Position numbers and translations under genes: made by a program. From Taiwanofungus camphoratus (lineage: Eukaryota; Basidiomycota; Agaricomycetes; Polyporales; Taiwanofungaceae), in the NCBI GenBank assembly GCA_003999685.1, contig CP021221.1, positions 2,790,001 to 2,854,000 of the forward strand: a stretch of 64,000 nt of DNA, read 5' to 3'. Position 1 is the first letter of the stretch. The number at the start of each line of letters is the position of its first letter. The notes under the pieces are model-generated. The model saw nothing but the letters and a program-made list of their open reading frames with translations, was not told the DNA's origin and did no database searches. This document shows, piece by piece, positions 36,727 through 48,380 of the stretch.

Positions 36727-39700
36727 TTAGACGGGAGGGTCTTCGCGGATGCTAGGTTCCGCTATCCCCTCGTCTATCCAATTATGGTACATTTCGAACG
36801 CCTTTGCCTCGGCGTCGTACCACTCACAGAAATCCCGGTACTTTCCACCCAGGGCGGTGGTCATGCTAGGATCTAAATGTCGGTCCGCATGGAACCGCTG
36901 CCAGGCCGTTTGTCTTCCGACAGTGTGGCACATAAGACGTGCACGAGTGAACGTTCTCGTGCGCGCAGCTTCAGCTTCAAGCAGAGATTCTGCCAGAATC
37001 TCTGCCCAATCAAAGGTGGAGACCATCGGGTTGAGCCGAAGGAACTCCATGATGTCATCCGGGGTCCATCCCTTTTGTTCAGGGGGCCCCATCAGAAGCG
37101 GATCACGAGGACCCTGTTGGCGCTTCGTCCTGATCCAAAACGGACAGTCGAAGAGAACATGTTCCCTGGTTTCCTCTGCTCCGCATAAGCAGAGGTGAGG
37201 GCCAGGGATATTGAACCGAGAGCGGTATTCACCGCCAGGGAAATGGTTGGTAAGCACGCGGCATACGCGTGCCACCTCCTTGTTGGACTTGCCAGCTGCC
37301 TTCAAAACCCACGTGCCCTTGGCCGTAGTTCTGTGCAGCGGTAGGGCGTCTTCGGTTACTTTCCATAACCGTCGACCGCGATAACTGGGGTTGTCAACTA
37401 GTGTCCCCCACCGTTTTTTGACCCTTGCCTTGACCCGGGCAAGAGCCATCGATTGTGAGATGAATTCCGGTTGGGGATCATCCAATGCTTTCTTCGCGAG
37501 TTCATCGACGAACTCGTTCTGAAAAATGCCTTTATGGGAAGGAACCCAAAGAAGGACGATGCGTCGGCGTTCATCTGCATCGAGGAACGCTCGAACGTGT
37601 TGAGAAGCCATGATTGCCGCCATTTGTGACGATCCGACTTCCGGCTTAAAGATTTGGTTCAGTGCCGATTGGTTATTGGAACAGACCGTGAGGGTGGTGA
37701 TGTGGGCAGGGACGTCACGGACCGCTTCTCGCAGCCCACGCGCCAATGCCAACATCTCCGCATCGAAGCTCTGGACCTTGCCGGCCCCAAATCTTCCATG
37801 GGCAACGTGATCTTCCCCGTCAATGACGAGCCACGCGCTACCAGATCTTACTGTGGGTGCATTCTTATACGACCCATCAGTGAATAACATTCGCCCTTCT
37901 GGCTGGGCCAACTGGCGCCGGAATTCCAGCCACCAGGTGTACTCCAACCAGTCGGCGAATTCAGGAGAGCTTTTGTTTGGACCTTTTCCGTCCAAAAATA
38001 CCCGCTCGAAGCGATCAATGTACCGATCCACAACCCGATCGCCGGGCCGCGCCTCCGGGTGGAGTGGTGCAAAGTCTTCTGATGACTGCCTCCCGATGCG
38101 ATCTATGAACGTCATGGGAGTGACAGCCTGTTTTTTGCCACGTCGCGAGTTAAGCGGCCATGGTGCAGTGATATTGGTGACGTTGGTCGCCCAATATGGT
38201 GGAAGAACGGCCCTCATTGGGTGCCCTTCATGAACTCGCCGCGCTCTAAGTGCAGCTTTTTCCATGTACCGGTCGACCTGGATGCGGATGGGGACCAACC
38301 CACCCAACATCTCCATCGCCCCGATCGGTGTGGTCTTAAAGCAGCCGGTTATCCACCGAGCTGCTCTTGACTGAGCGGTCTGTAGTTCTTTTGCAGCCCA
38401 TTTGAGACCCTTCCACTGTGGGTTCCACCACAGTTGAGCGCCGTATAGCATCAACGGAACGACGTGCGCTATATAGAGCCGCCGCTTGTTGATAGGATGG
38501 AATCCGCGTGCCGAGTTACCGAGCATGCGGAGTGCATTGCACGTGCTGGCCGCCTTATTGGCGTAGAACCGCACGTGTGCGTGGAAGCTGAGCTTGGGGT
38601 CTAAAAAGAACCCAAGATAGTGCATTGTGTCCTTTGCTCTCAAAGTGACGTCATGTCCGTCGGTTTGGATAGTAAGATCCGGACCGAGGGGTCAGGAAGT
38701 CGAATACCCCTTCTGGCGCTTCCAGAAGTGCATCAGCTCCAGCTTGTCTCCTTCGACGCCTAAACCTAAACGGTTCAGGTCGCCTACGAGATTATGGAAA
38801 ACATCCGCCAAAATGGCGTTGTTCTTCAAAATAAGGGCTTGCGGGCTGTTGTCAACAGCCTTCGGCGAAGCCGCCATGATGAGACCATCGTCCACATAGA
38901 ACTGAGTCCCGGTTCGGCCCGGTTGTACCAAATGGACTGGTGCCCACTTGTGTATAACCGGTGCAATATAGATCCCGGATAGAATCGGGGATAAGCTAGA
39001 GCCCTGACCAACTCCGACATCAAAGTCAGATGGATCAGTCAGGGTACCGTTAAACAAGAATCGGGTTTTACGCCTGATCAAGTAATTTGCCATGAAATTA
39101 CAGAGCTTACTATTGAAGCCCTGCTTTCGCATGATTCCTACCAGTGCATCGTGATTGATGGACGGGTAGAATTGGGACACATCGAGCAATAGCACCGATG
39201 GGATAAGGTTGCGCGCCCATGCCTCTTTGACATTGTGCACAAGTTGAATACCAGCGTCAGTGGTGCTATGCTGCATAGCCCCACCGAACTGGCATGGGTG
39301 TAGGATTCCCCATTTCTGGGCATCCCACTGCATTTGCTTGGCAATGATCTTTTCGAACAATTTGCCGAAGCAGTTCAGCAAGCAGATAGGCCTGTAGGCC
39401 TTCGCTAGCGTATAATCTGGTTTGTTCGGTTTGGGTAGCACCACCGTAACAGACCGCTTAAAGACGCTCGGATAAACCTCGAAATCAAGGCAAGCGTTAT
39501 AATACGCGCGCAGCCATTGCCGCACGTGTATACCGAGATCGGTTTCGATGCCCTCCTCAGAGCGCTTGATCCGATCCATCATCCATTTAATCCACATCCA
39601 GTTCACGTGATCGGGACCGGGTGCGGATGTGTTGCTAGTGGATTTGAGATTCTCACGAATCTCAATCTCACTAATGTCTGGTAGAGTCAATTCCTCCCTT

Positions 39701-41151
39701 TGAGGAATTTCGTCTACGAATGACAGATCCACCGGCCGTGGGTTGGCAGGCGTGAACTGAGCTTGAAAAGCACGACTGAGCTCAGCCGCACTTTGAACTG
39801 GCGCACCATCAGCTTGCCGCAGCTGAATAGTGGCCTCTTGCCGTCTCGGCTTTGTCCATGCGACAAAGTCCGAGATCGATTGGGGATTGGATTCATCCAT
39901 GATCCGATCAAAGTGTGCTCGCTTCGCCCGCTTCGTGGCAAGGCGAAGTGTTGCACGTTGTTTATGCTGTTCGGACCGAAGTTCGGCGGCAAGATCGTAT
40001 GCGTCTGCAGTGGCCTGATCGCCAGGTCCCAACTGATGACGTATGTAGCGATACTGTCCCGACGCCGCACTGAGGCGGTGTTGGGTGTTTGCCAGCTTAG
40101 TGGCCGCATGGGAGCAAGCAGCATCCCACCACGACTTTGAACGTTTGGATGGTCGTTTTACTGACGAAAACTCCATCCATAATCGTTGGAGGTCTCGCTC
40201 TAGGCGATCCCCCATTCTTTCAACGCCTTGGGCGCTGCTGAAATGTGTAGGGTAATCGACGAATAATTTCGCTGTTGCCGTCACAAAATGTTGGGCCGCA
40301 TCTCCGGTACGAGGAATCCCCCGCGCCGGTTCTGGCTCAACTTCAATCGGCATCTCCCACCGCATGACCGCGTGGTCGCTGTTGTGACGATGTGACATGA
40401 GCACATGAAGGTCTTGGCCTTCATAGTACACTGGGTCGATCCACACCAAGTCTATGACTCCGGGTGTGAGAGCGATGTTGTGGGAACGCCAAGTGACTGG
40501 ACCGTCCTGGGCGTTCATCAAAACCAAATCGAGTTCGGCCTGGGCCAGCTCGATGAGGCGGTTGGAATCAGCGTAGTGCGGAGGCCGCACCCGAGATCCC
40601 GCAGCTCGTGTGTCCCACAATGGGTGGTGGAGATTGAAATCCCCGCACATACACGCAATGGGTGGAAGCGTGTGTACACGTGTTTCCAAATATCGGACTG
40701 CATCAAAGGTGGTGCTGTCGTTGTACACGTTCAGGACATTAAAGTCTCCGGACGGAAGCTTAAGCGCTACCATAAGGCAATCCTTATGGGAGACGCTGTG
40801 GGTGACAACTTGCGGAGAGGCCGAAGCCCACCGCTTGTTGACATAGATTGCTACCCGGGAATCTTTCGATGCCCCGAGGCACTTAAACGAGGCATGGGCA
40901 GACGTATTCTCATACGCTTCCCCGTCCCGTGACTTAGCTGAGGCCACATCCTTGATGCGGCCCCAGAATATCTCCTGGACGCAGATAATGTCGGCGTCCC
41001 TATGTCTCTCAAGCAGGATGCCCGTATTCTCCGCAGATTTCTGGACATTCGCACTTATGCATGTGAGTGCGAGCCTGGTAGGTTCGTCTCTCGGATTGTC
41101 GCCATCAGCCGTTGGGCTGGGCGTACGGGAGGGGTCCGCTTCCACCACCAT
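36727..41151 (-). pseudogene. LINE ORF2 polyprotein with one in-frame stop
   Basis: The frame is open from Met at 41151 to 36727 except for one TGA at 38692-38694, placed just after the RT palm (KLELMHFWKRQKGYSTS). The same frame resumes at once with PLGPDLTIQTDG and RYLGF-type HYLGFFLDPKLSFHAHVRF. Endonuclease residues are visible: CVQEIFW (Glu), CGDFNLHHPLWD, HRHNSDHAVM. RT: PICLLNCFGKLFEKI, VGVGQGSSLSPILSGIY and FYVDDG (catalytic Asp pair). RNase H: LFTDGSYK, SFDAEMLALARGL, CSNNQSAL (Asn where Asp is usual) and VPSHKGIFQNEFVDELA. The C-terminus has CLCGAEETREHVLFDC, a CCHC finger. The stop probably makes this copy inactive unless read through. Confidence 0.9.
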
Positions 41152-41181
41152 GGGGGAATCGGGCCGTTCATTATGTTGTGA

Positions 41182-41194
41182 TCCCACCGCACTC
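41182..41194. repeat. Target-site duplication, right copy (13 bp)
   Basis: TCCCACCGCACTC, identical to 36385-36397, marks the 5' boundary of the LINE. The open frame running past it to a Met at 41220 is host flank, not element. Confidence 0.92.
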
Positions 41195-41253
41195 AGGACG
41201 TGCAAACATTGAAACTTCAACGTTCAAGTCCTATACTGAGTAATGAGCAAGAG

Positions 41254-41957
41254 ATGATTTCTACTCGTCCTTACACTTGGTCTTACGATTCATCCTTCTC
41301 ACCTGGGACGACAGCGCTCGTTATTATCGACATGCAGAACGACTGCAAGTTCCGTTCTTGACCCTACGTAAAGGCCTACCATGAAACGTCTGGGTTTGAT
41401 GTCTAGTCTGCTTGGAATCCGGCTACCTGGCACAGGGATACTCAATTGCGAGTACCCGTGCAGTAGTTCCACAAATCCCCCTCTTAGAAGCATTTCGGCA
41501 TCATGGCTTCCCTATCTTCCACACGCGCGAGGGACACTACCCGGATCTCTCCACGCTCTCCACGCGAGCTGTCTCACTCCAGAAACAACCCAAGTAAGCT
41601 GGGTATCGCATCCACGACATCGTAGATGTGCTGTGCCCGGGCGAGCCCATCGTGGACAAGCCGGGCAAGTCGGCGTTCGCGTACACGGACCTTGAGCTGC
41701 TGCTGAAAGTATGCGGCGTGCGGAACCTGGTGGTGTGCGGAGTGACCACGGATGTGTGTGTCGCGTCAACGATGCGCGAGGCGAGTGATCGGGGATACGA
41801 CTGTCTACTTGTGGAAGACGCGGCGGGTGCGAGCGTGGAGAGCCTTCACCGGGCGGCAGTAGAAATAGTGCAGACTGAAGGAGGTATAATTGGAGCAGTC
41901 GCGACCACGGTGGAGGTCGTTGAAGGCCTCAGAAGCTGGTCAGAACAGACACACTGA
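41254..41957 (+). pseudogene. Decayed isochorismatase-family (cysteine hydrolase) gene
   Basis: The N-terminal part (MISTRPYTWSYDSSF, TALVIIDMQND with the usual Asp) and the C-terminal part (EPIVDKPGKSAF, LVVCGVTTDVCVASTMREAS with the usual Cys, and ASDRGYDCLLVEDA) clearly belong to isochorismatase-like hydrolases. The pieces do not join into one frame. A TGA at 41359 falls within PYVKAYHETSGFDV-type sequence, a TAG follows shortly, and the middle (LLEAFRHHGFPIFHTREGHY) lies in a third frame. The stretch that normally reads GPLGRLLIRGEPGHDI is mostly missing near 41600. Introns could explain one break but not all. The 3' part is undisturbed, so decay is recent. The LINE lies 60 bases upstream. 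Confidence 0.8.
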
Positions 41958-43425
41958 CGACGGATGAAAGCCTGCCATAGAGCAATAGTGTGTATACTTG
42001 TCTTCCGTTCTGCGTGCCATGATCTAACATTGTGATTTAGAAGCAGGAGCGCCCTTGGCTCACCTGATCCTTCCATTTTTTCACGAGACACTTGACAGGT
42101 GGCTTCGATTGTTACCACAAGGATTATTGAGTACCACCTCTACCCACTGCGTCGAAATGATATCGAGCAGTTCCAGGGAATAAGTTTACCCGGAGCAGGT
42201 GTGAAACCGTGGTCGGCGTCAGTGCTTTCTGGTCGCTGTGTTGCGGTCATTTCGTCCGAACGGCGCTGGCCAGATGACGACTGACACAATACCTTCTTTA
42301 CCTTTCCGGATCTGATCTTTGAAGCTATGCCGGATTGGGTTTTTTGTTAACACGACATGACCCACTATACTTAAGTGTGGGATGAATGCATATCACTGAT
42401 GCATGATGCACGTACATTTCCTTCAACACTAGTGCTTTGTGCATGCTGTTGGCGGGGGTCAGCATCTACTTCGTGGGCCTTTGAGCTCTGAACGTTGAAC
42501 TCTAGTCCTTGTTGTGAGTTTGCGTAGTTGCATAGGATGGAATACTAGACCCGATGATTAGCTGTGTCACACAGGGTACTATCCCGTATTCTGTACGTTG
42601 CATGGAAGGCGATCCCCCTAATTCTGTCCATCTGCTCGATGCGATCCTCAGTGGCGGTTTATGTCTTACGGCTGTTTTGAATTTGCGACCAAACTCACTT
42701 CGAGTCTTGCATGGTTCTCCGAGCTAACCATTTCTAAACGAGACAAGCGATGGCTGAGTGTCGTGAGGGTGAGGTGACCTTTACCCAGGCCCCCATTGTC
42801 GCTCGTTCGCCCGTTCTCCCGGTCGTGTTGATTCGTCTCCGCGTCACTGACTCACTGTTGTGTCTCATAAACTCGCGTCTCCGCTCTTCGCCAGTTAGAT
42901 CAGCGAACCTAGGTCTCCCGCATTGGCGCCCCTATTATTTGTTATGTAATGGCGTCCGATCAGGGCAAAACGCCTGCTTTACCCGTCTCTTTTTAATTTC
43001 GTTTCTGCTCCTGTGCCGTCGGATAACACTGCATTGCAGCCCGGGCGCTGATGACGGCCAGAAAGCATGAGGTGTGCAAGCTTCTCTATTCATGCATTCG
43101 GGTGTCACCCTTCCATTGTGGTGTACCGTACGCCCCCACCGAGGTCGTTATAACCGTAATTTTGATTGTGTCGGTCGCTGTCCATCCTCGCCCGTAGTTC
43201 AGGTTCCACAGGCACGGAAACTGCCCAGGTTCAGCAGTGGGCCATCACAGGAGCGGATAATTGATTCCATATAATCGTTGCACCTTCCGCATCCTAATCC
43301 TACACATCCGTCGATCACTTGATTTGCATCCGCTCATAAGTTTGGACCTCTCTAATTCTTGTCCTGTGTTTTCCTCGTGGTTTGCCGTCCCCGTTGATCC
43401 TCCTGCGTTCATTGACCGCATTGTC
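41958..43425. other. 1.5-kb intergenic region, nothing recognised
   Basis: The region between the isochorismatase pseudogene and the RGS gene. It has short ORFs only and a pyrimidine-rich segment near 43290-43420 directly before the RGS start, likely promoter or leader. Confidence 0.5.
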
Positions 43426-45400
43426 ATGCCTGACCGACCATCACGCTCCAGTAGTGGGGTGGACAGGACATATAGCGCCGTTCTCCAGCACTGTGTAGCA
43501 AAACTTAACGTGAACTCTCAGTTGACTGGAATCACCTTGGCGCATGTGCTCTCTGGCGACACTTGTAGTCCTATTGGGTTCGTATCTTCTATTTCTTTTC
43601 TGGGCCTTTAGCTCTTAGTCCTGGGGTCCTACCTGTGTGTGACCTTGTTAACGATTGGAGGCCGTTGCGGCTCTGTAATATTTCCGACTGTCTCAATGTA
43701 TCTGACTGCTTACAAGTCCTTCTACTCGTATCTAGCCTGTCCGACTTTGAGGCGTATCTTGCACGCAAGGTCGGTGCACTTCCATACCATAACTGAAATT
43801 ATAAAGACTGAATCACGATCCCGCCGCAGGAGTACACAGTGGAGAACCTCCAGTTCGTTGTATGGTTCCAGGACTATCGCAGGCGCTTCTTCGCGCTCCC
43901 CGATGAGATCCAGGCCAGCAGCCCCGGCCCCAAATCCTTCACATTCGCCGTTCCCAGCGCAGCGCGGACCACAGCGCGGATCGACAACAGCAAGCGCCAG
44001 GCAGATGCACTGCGGCACGGCGCGGGCGCCCCCATGATGGCGGACCCTTCATCGCCGGTGTCAGCGTCGTTTCCGCGCTCGCACAGTGGCCACCTCTCGG
44101 CCCCGGACTCGCCACTGGTGCAGCAGAGCTTTCTAGCGTCGAGGGGCCCGGGTCTCGCGCAGGCGGGGGAGCAGCCGTTCCGGGAAGAGTGCATGCGCAT
44201 TGTCGCGACGTTCTTGAGACCGGGCGCAGCCAAGGAGCTGCCTCTCGATCCTGCACTGCGCGATGCGGTCATCCGGGACCTGACATGGAATACCCACCCT
44301 GACATTGTGGGTCATCTCGCTCGCCCTTCTGCCCATCTGACGTATCTGTGCCACCAGTTCCTTCCTATATATGAAGAAATGTGCGATGTGCTGGAGAGGA
44401 CGAGCCTGCCGCGCTTTCTCGCCGCCGCCACCGCCAACATCAATCTGCCCAAACAGCTATACTGGTATGCTGTCGGTCTTGTGGACACCCTCGTCGGTGT
44501 CGTTATCGCCGTTGCCCTTATCACAACGCTCCCTGCACCACCGCAAGCAAGTCGCTCGTGGCGACTCTTCGCGGTACCGTTCTCCGCCTTGGGTGCGATG
44601 CAGATTTATTCCGCGTGGAGAGGGTATGTTTACTTGTTCCCCTTTCCTTCTGAAAACTCCACTAGCTGAGGATGTTGTTACTACGCAGGTTCTGCAGTCA
44701 AGTATGGGGGCGGGGCAACACACAGCTACGGGTATGGGAGATGCAGGAGATGGACGAAGAAGCTGCCGCGCACTGGGAGCGTGTCCTCATGCCAGACAAC
44801 GCGGACATCAAGCGGGACAGCTTTAAGGCCGAAATCCAGATGTCGGAGAGGGCTCCGTGGGACTCGCAGCCGGACATCGCCGGTGCCCGCGCCGCGCCGC
44901 CCAGCAGTCCCCCAAGCCCTCGGAGAGACGACATGGGCGCGATCGCTCCGTTCGCCGCCTGCGACGGCGTCCGCGACACACCGCAAGACGCACGCCGGCC
45001 CGCCCCCTCTGCCACCGACCGGCCTGGCCTCCCGCTTTCCCGCGCCGACTCCAACAGCAAGTTCACCCGGCCCTTCGTGCGGCGCTCTCGCACTCTCCAC
45101 CCGTGCCCGTCCCCGCATTCGAAGGAAGGCTCGGGCGGCGGGGCGAGTGTCAGCACATCGCGCAGCTCTCAGGCTGAGAGCGCGTACCGGAGGCCGCCTG
45201 TGTTCGGCCCGGAGAGGGTTGTGCTCGATCCGCGGATACAGGCGGTGCACCAGCGGGTGATGCGGGACATTGTGCATGTGGGCTTCTGGTGGACAATAGT
45301 GAGTCGGGGGCTGTTTCGGCTGTCGGGATGGTGCTGATGTGCTCGTCGCTGTCAGTGCTTTACCGCGATCATCCTTGCAGTGCCTGCTCTGCATCGGTAA
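43426..45400 (+). CDS. RGS-domain membrane protein (Rax1/Crg2-like)
   Basis: A regulator of G-protein signalling that should speed GTP hydrolysis by a G-alpha subunit at a membrane. Exon 1 (43426-43577) gives LTGITLAHVLSGDTCSPIG. After an intron (donor GTTCGT, acceptor near 43736) comes LSDFEAYLARK, then a short intron and EYTVENLQFVVWFQDYRRRF, the core of the RGS fold. FREECMRIVATFLRPGAAKE and HLTYLCHQFLPIYEEMCDVL continue it. Two membrane segments follow (WYAVGLVDTLVGVVIAVALI and LFAVPFSALGAMQIY). A Ser/Pro-rich loop and a final span (HVGFWWTI joined to CFTAIILAVPALHR) end at TAA 45398-45400. RGS plus three C-terminal spans is the Rax1/Crg2 layout. Exon joins are my reading. Confidence 0.85.
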
Positions 45401-45823
45401 TTGCAATACTGCGTCGTTTTTAAGCTTGGGCATGGAGTTCATTCATGAAATACCTTAGTCTTTTGTATATTGCCTGTTTTTAGTGAAGATATCTGTATTA
45501 CTGCACTATCTTAGAGGTGTATCTAATCGTATTTATCTCGAAATTGGTTATCGAGCGGCGTCCTACACTTGCAAAATCTTCTTGTGAAAGGGTATATTAA
45601 TTCCACAGTAGTACATGCGTTTCAACAATAACAGCAGAACTGCCTGGTTATGGTACAAATCCAAACATCAAAGCTGCAAACTCGTAAGGTAGTAAGTAGT
45701 ACATGTGAATGGAAGACATTACGGATCGTCAAGATAAAGCAATTCGCATCAAGCAAGAGTCAAGAACTGCAAGTGAAGCAAGATGAGCTACAATCAGACA
45801 CGCAGACCAGATACGCACCATTC
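45401..45823. other. Convergent intergenic region, nothing seen
   Basis: AT-rich space between the 3' ends of the RGS gene (+) and the stomatin gene (-). No gene or repeat. Confidence 0.6.
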
Positions 45824-47208
45824 CTAGATATCCGAAACGCTGTTCAAAACACCGATACGGCCAGCCGCGCCAATCCCCTCGCCGGTCTCGTCATGCAGCG
45901 CGGAGCCAGACGCCTCCGCATGGCGAGACATCTGGCCGACGACGTCGCTCTGGAGCTGCATGGGCACAAAGACGACCTTGCTGTTCGCCGTCTTCGCCAT
46001 CGTCTGGAGCGCCTCGAGCTGCCGGATCTGCATGGCGGCGGGCGACGCGAGGATGTCCGCGGCCTGGCGCATGAGGCGCGCGGCATCGACCTCGGCGCGC
46101 GCGGCGATGACCTTGGACTCGCCCAGGCGCTTCTGCTGCGCCGCGGACGAGAGCGAGGCGGCGACGTCGGCGCCGAAGACGATGTCTTTGATGAGGATGC
46201 CCTCGATCGCGACGCCCCACTTGTCCGCGACGTCCCCGACTATCTCGGCGATCTCGAACGCGATGGCTTCGCGCTCGGTGACGACGCTCTGGACCGCCCG
46301 TGCGCCGACGACGTGTCGCAGGGTGGTCTGCGCGCGCTCGACGAGGGCCTGGCGCAGGTCGGAAATCCCGAAGGCAGCACGATACGGGCTCGTGATCTGG
46401 AAGTACATCACGGAGTCGCTGCGGGGTAGAATCAGCACATCTGCTGCACAGAACAGGCATCTTTGGCATACATCTCGACGTCGACGTTATCGCGAGTGAT
46501 GACCTTCTGTCTGCCAATTGGAATGATCTGGATCTTGACGTCGACGATGCGGACATTTTCGGTGCAGACATTCAGCTGCACCAGACCGGGATCGACGGAC
46601 TTGTAGAACTTGCCGAATCTCGACACAAGTCCAACGGATCCTAGAACAGCTGTAAGGCTACTGCGTTGTTGCTCTTGCTACTCAGGCCCATACCTTGTGG
46701 GATGTTCCGGAAGGGATTGGGGAATGGGCAGCACGGAACTGCACCCAAACATCCGATGCATGAACCGAACGCTTGCATCATGGAACCGTAGAAGCCATGG
46801 GTAACCTATCACACTAGCGTGTTAGTTGAGTGAATCATGGCGCAATGTCGATATCATTCACCTCTGCAGTTCCCAGATCCTGAGCATAAGAAGGCTACCA
46901 CAACCATAGTCGGTTCAGAAAACTGTCAATGAATGCAGGCTGAGATTCGACATGCCTGCATCTCGCTTCGCTTCAACGGCTGCACCTTGATCACATGGCC
47001 CTCCCCATTAGGCCCCTGTTTCCTTTGTACGGGAGTGATATTATCTGTGACTTCGACATCGACGGTGGTCAGAAAGGCCAAAGACTGTTAAAAGTGCGGC
47101 GGACATAAAGAGTGTCTCACCATTAGGAGCGGTATGGTCTACAACATTGCCACGTGAGGAGCCGTCGCTCGAGGAGGGGCGGTACTTTGCGTCTGCTCCC
47201 TGAGACAT
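45824..47208 (-). CDS. Stomatin/SPFH (band 7) family protein
   Basis: A membrane-scaffold protein of the stomatin group. Six exons are needed: MSQGADAKYRPSSSDGSSRG (from 47208); NITPVQRKQGPNGEGHVIKV; PSYAQDLGTAE; HGFYGSMMQAFGSCIGCLGA with the membrane-insertion hairpin PCCPFPNPF; GLVSRFGKFYKSVDPGLVQL to NVDVEI; and DSVMYFQITSPYRAAFGISD to the end at 45824. The last exon carries the family core QALVERAQTTLRHVVGARAV, WGVAIEGILIKDI and GESKVIAARAEVDAARLMRQ, then SPAAMQIRQLEALQTMA. The Cys-rich hairpin may be palmitoylated. Each join restores family sequence, for example VEI to DSVMY across a GTATGC intron. The role is probably in plasma or mitochondrial membrane organisation. Confidence 0.92.
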
Positions 47209-48380
47209 GGTTCTTCGTTGTACAAAGAGGCTGAGATAGGCCTATTTTCTGCACTCAAGGTCCTTATAACCGATTTATGGGCTGTGCGCCTTCTTAGATT
47301 GCCAGGAACAGACTCGGATAGGAGCGCAAGGACGCGGCTGCTATATTTGCGCAGCAGTTGTCATCTGCACGTACAGCCTCGACCTGTTATTTAACATTCG
47401 TCACGAGGCTCGCGCTGTAGCTTTGCAATAGAGTTTTTATTGGAGTTACTTGGCGCTGTATTCTTGCGGTATCAACGGGAGTATTCGTACCGTTGTACGG
47501 TACGTCGAGGCGGTGTTTCGTGTACATGTCCTCACGCTGTCAGTTCTCATGAAACGACACATGACGAGGCCATCAGAAGCTTGTCCAAGACCTGCTCAGA
47601 GCTCCAGCCCGCAGCAAGACAGACACTCGCCGTCACAGTCGGCTTTGTCTGATGGGCAGAGTCGGAACATCTCGTCGGCACACGGTCTGACGGCACGCCA
47701 AGTGCGGTATTTTGGCTATTGCGGACAGGGATATGTGGAACATGTACAGTCGAGCTGCGCTTGATACACAACCCTCCGCCGGTCATCTGCTGTCTTGCAT
47801 ATCTGACCGTCTTTAGAGGAGCACTGTCCTTCTGCACAGCTCGAGGTCTCCCGCGCCGGGAGCTGTCTGCAACTATATTGCCGCTTTTCTTTCGAGCTCT
47901 GGCACGGACATAGCGAATTTGTGGCTGTTCTTGTCACTCCTGGAGACGGGCCATGAAGGCAACAAGATTTCGGTACACTTCCGTGTACGCTTATTTCGGC
48001 TAGAGTTCCAGTTGTCAGTCGCGTTCATGAAGAAGCTAGGCGTTCACTAAATGCTGTGGCTAGTATCTGTCGCAAGTCAGCGAATGCCATACGCAGCCCA
48101 AGATGTAAACCGTTAGATTGTTCACTTTGGAAATCACAGTGAACATACATTCAGAGACGAGTTTTATCAATACGCAATGTCATCTGGTATATACGATCTA
48201 CATTAAATGGAATCAATGGATACGCGAAGTACGCTACGATATGATGGATGAAGAGATAATTTACAGTGCTTTGAACAGATAATGTGGTAAATAAACAAAG
48301 ATCCTGACTCTAACATATATGCTATCCTAGATGGGTCCCCAATGAATTATCCAGACAAAGACAGATACGACGCGAAACTA
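47209..48380. other. Intergenic, nothing recognised
   Basis: A 1.2-kb region upstream of the stomatin gene and downstream of the coiled-coil gene. It becomes AT-rich after 48050. ORFs near 47440-47840 overlap on both strands and are not protein-like. Confidence 0.55.

Larger units (their letters stand above)
36398..41181 (-). mobile_element. Non-LTR retrotransposon (LINE), endonuclease-RT-RNase H, Tad/I-like
   Basis: A 4784-bp LINE in minus orientation, bounded by an exact 13-bp direct repeat (36385-36397 and 41182-41194). It ends in a 27-base poly(A) tail (T-run 36398-36424) and has about 300 bases of 3' UTR. The coding part (36727-41151) has, in order, an AP-type endonuclease, reverse transcriptase, RNase H and a terminal Cys/His motif. 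No gag-like ORF1 is present, so this copy is 5'-truncated near the start of ORF2, or the family lacks ORF1. The exact repeat, pure poly(A) and a single visible in-frame stop point to a recent insertion. The domain order is that of fungal Tad1-type elements; clade assignment is tentative. Confidence 0.95.

Noticed and set aside
41182-41220. Met at 41220 as start of the LINE polyprotein
   Set aside because: These codons lie in the target-site repeat and host flank, outside the element. The first Met inside it is at 41151.
43136-43154. A 19-base motif (CCACCGAGGTCGTTATAAC) seen again with two changes near 63969
   Set aside because: About ten such near-matches are expected by chance in 64 kb, and their positions relative to genes differ.
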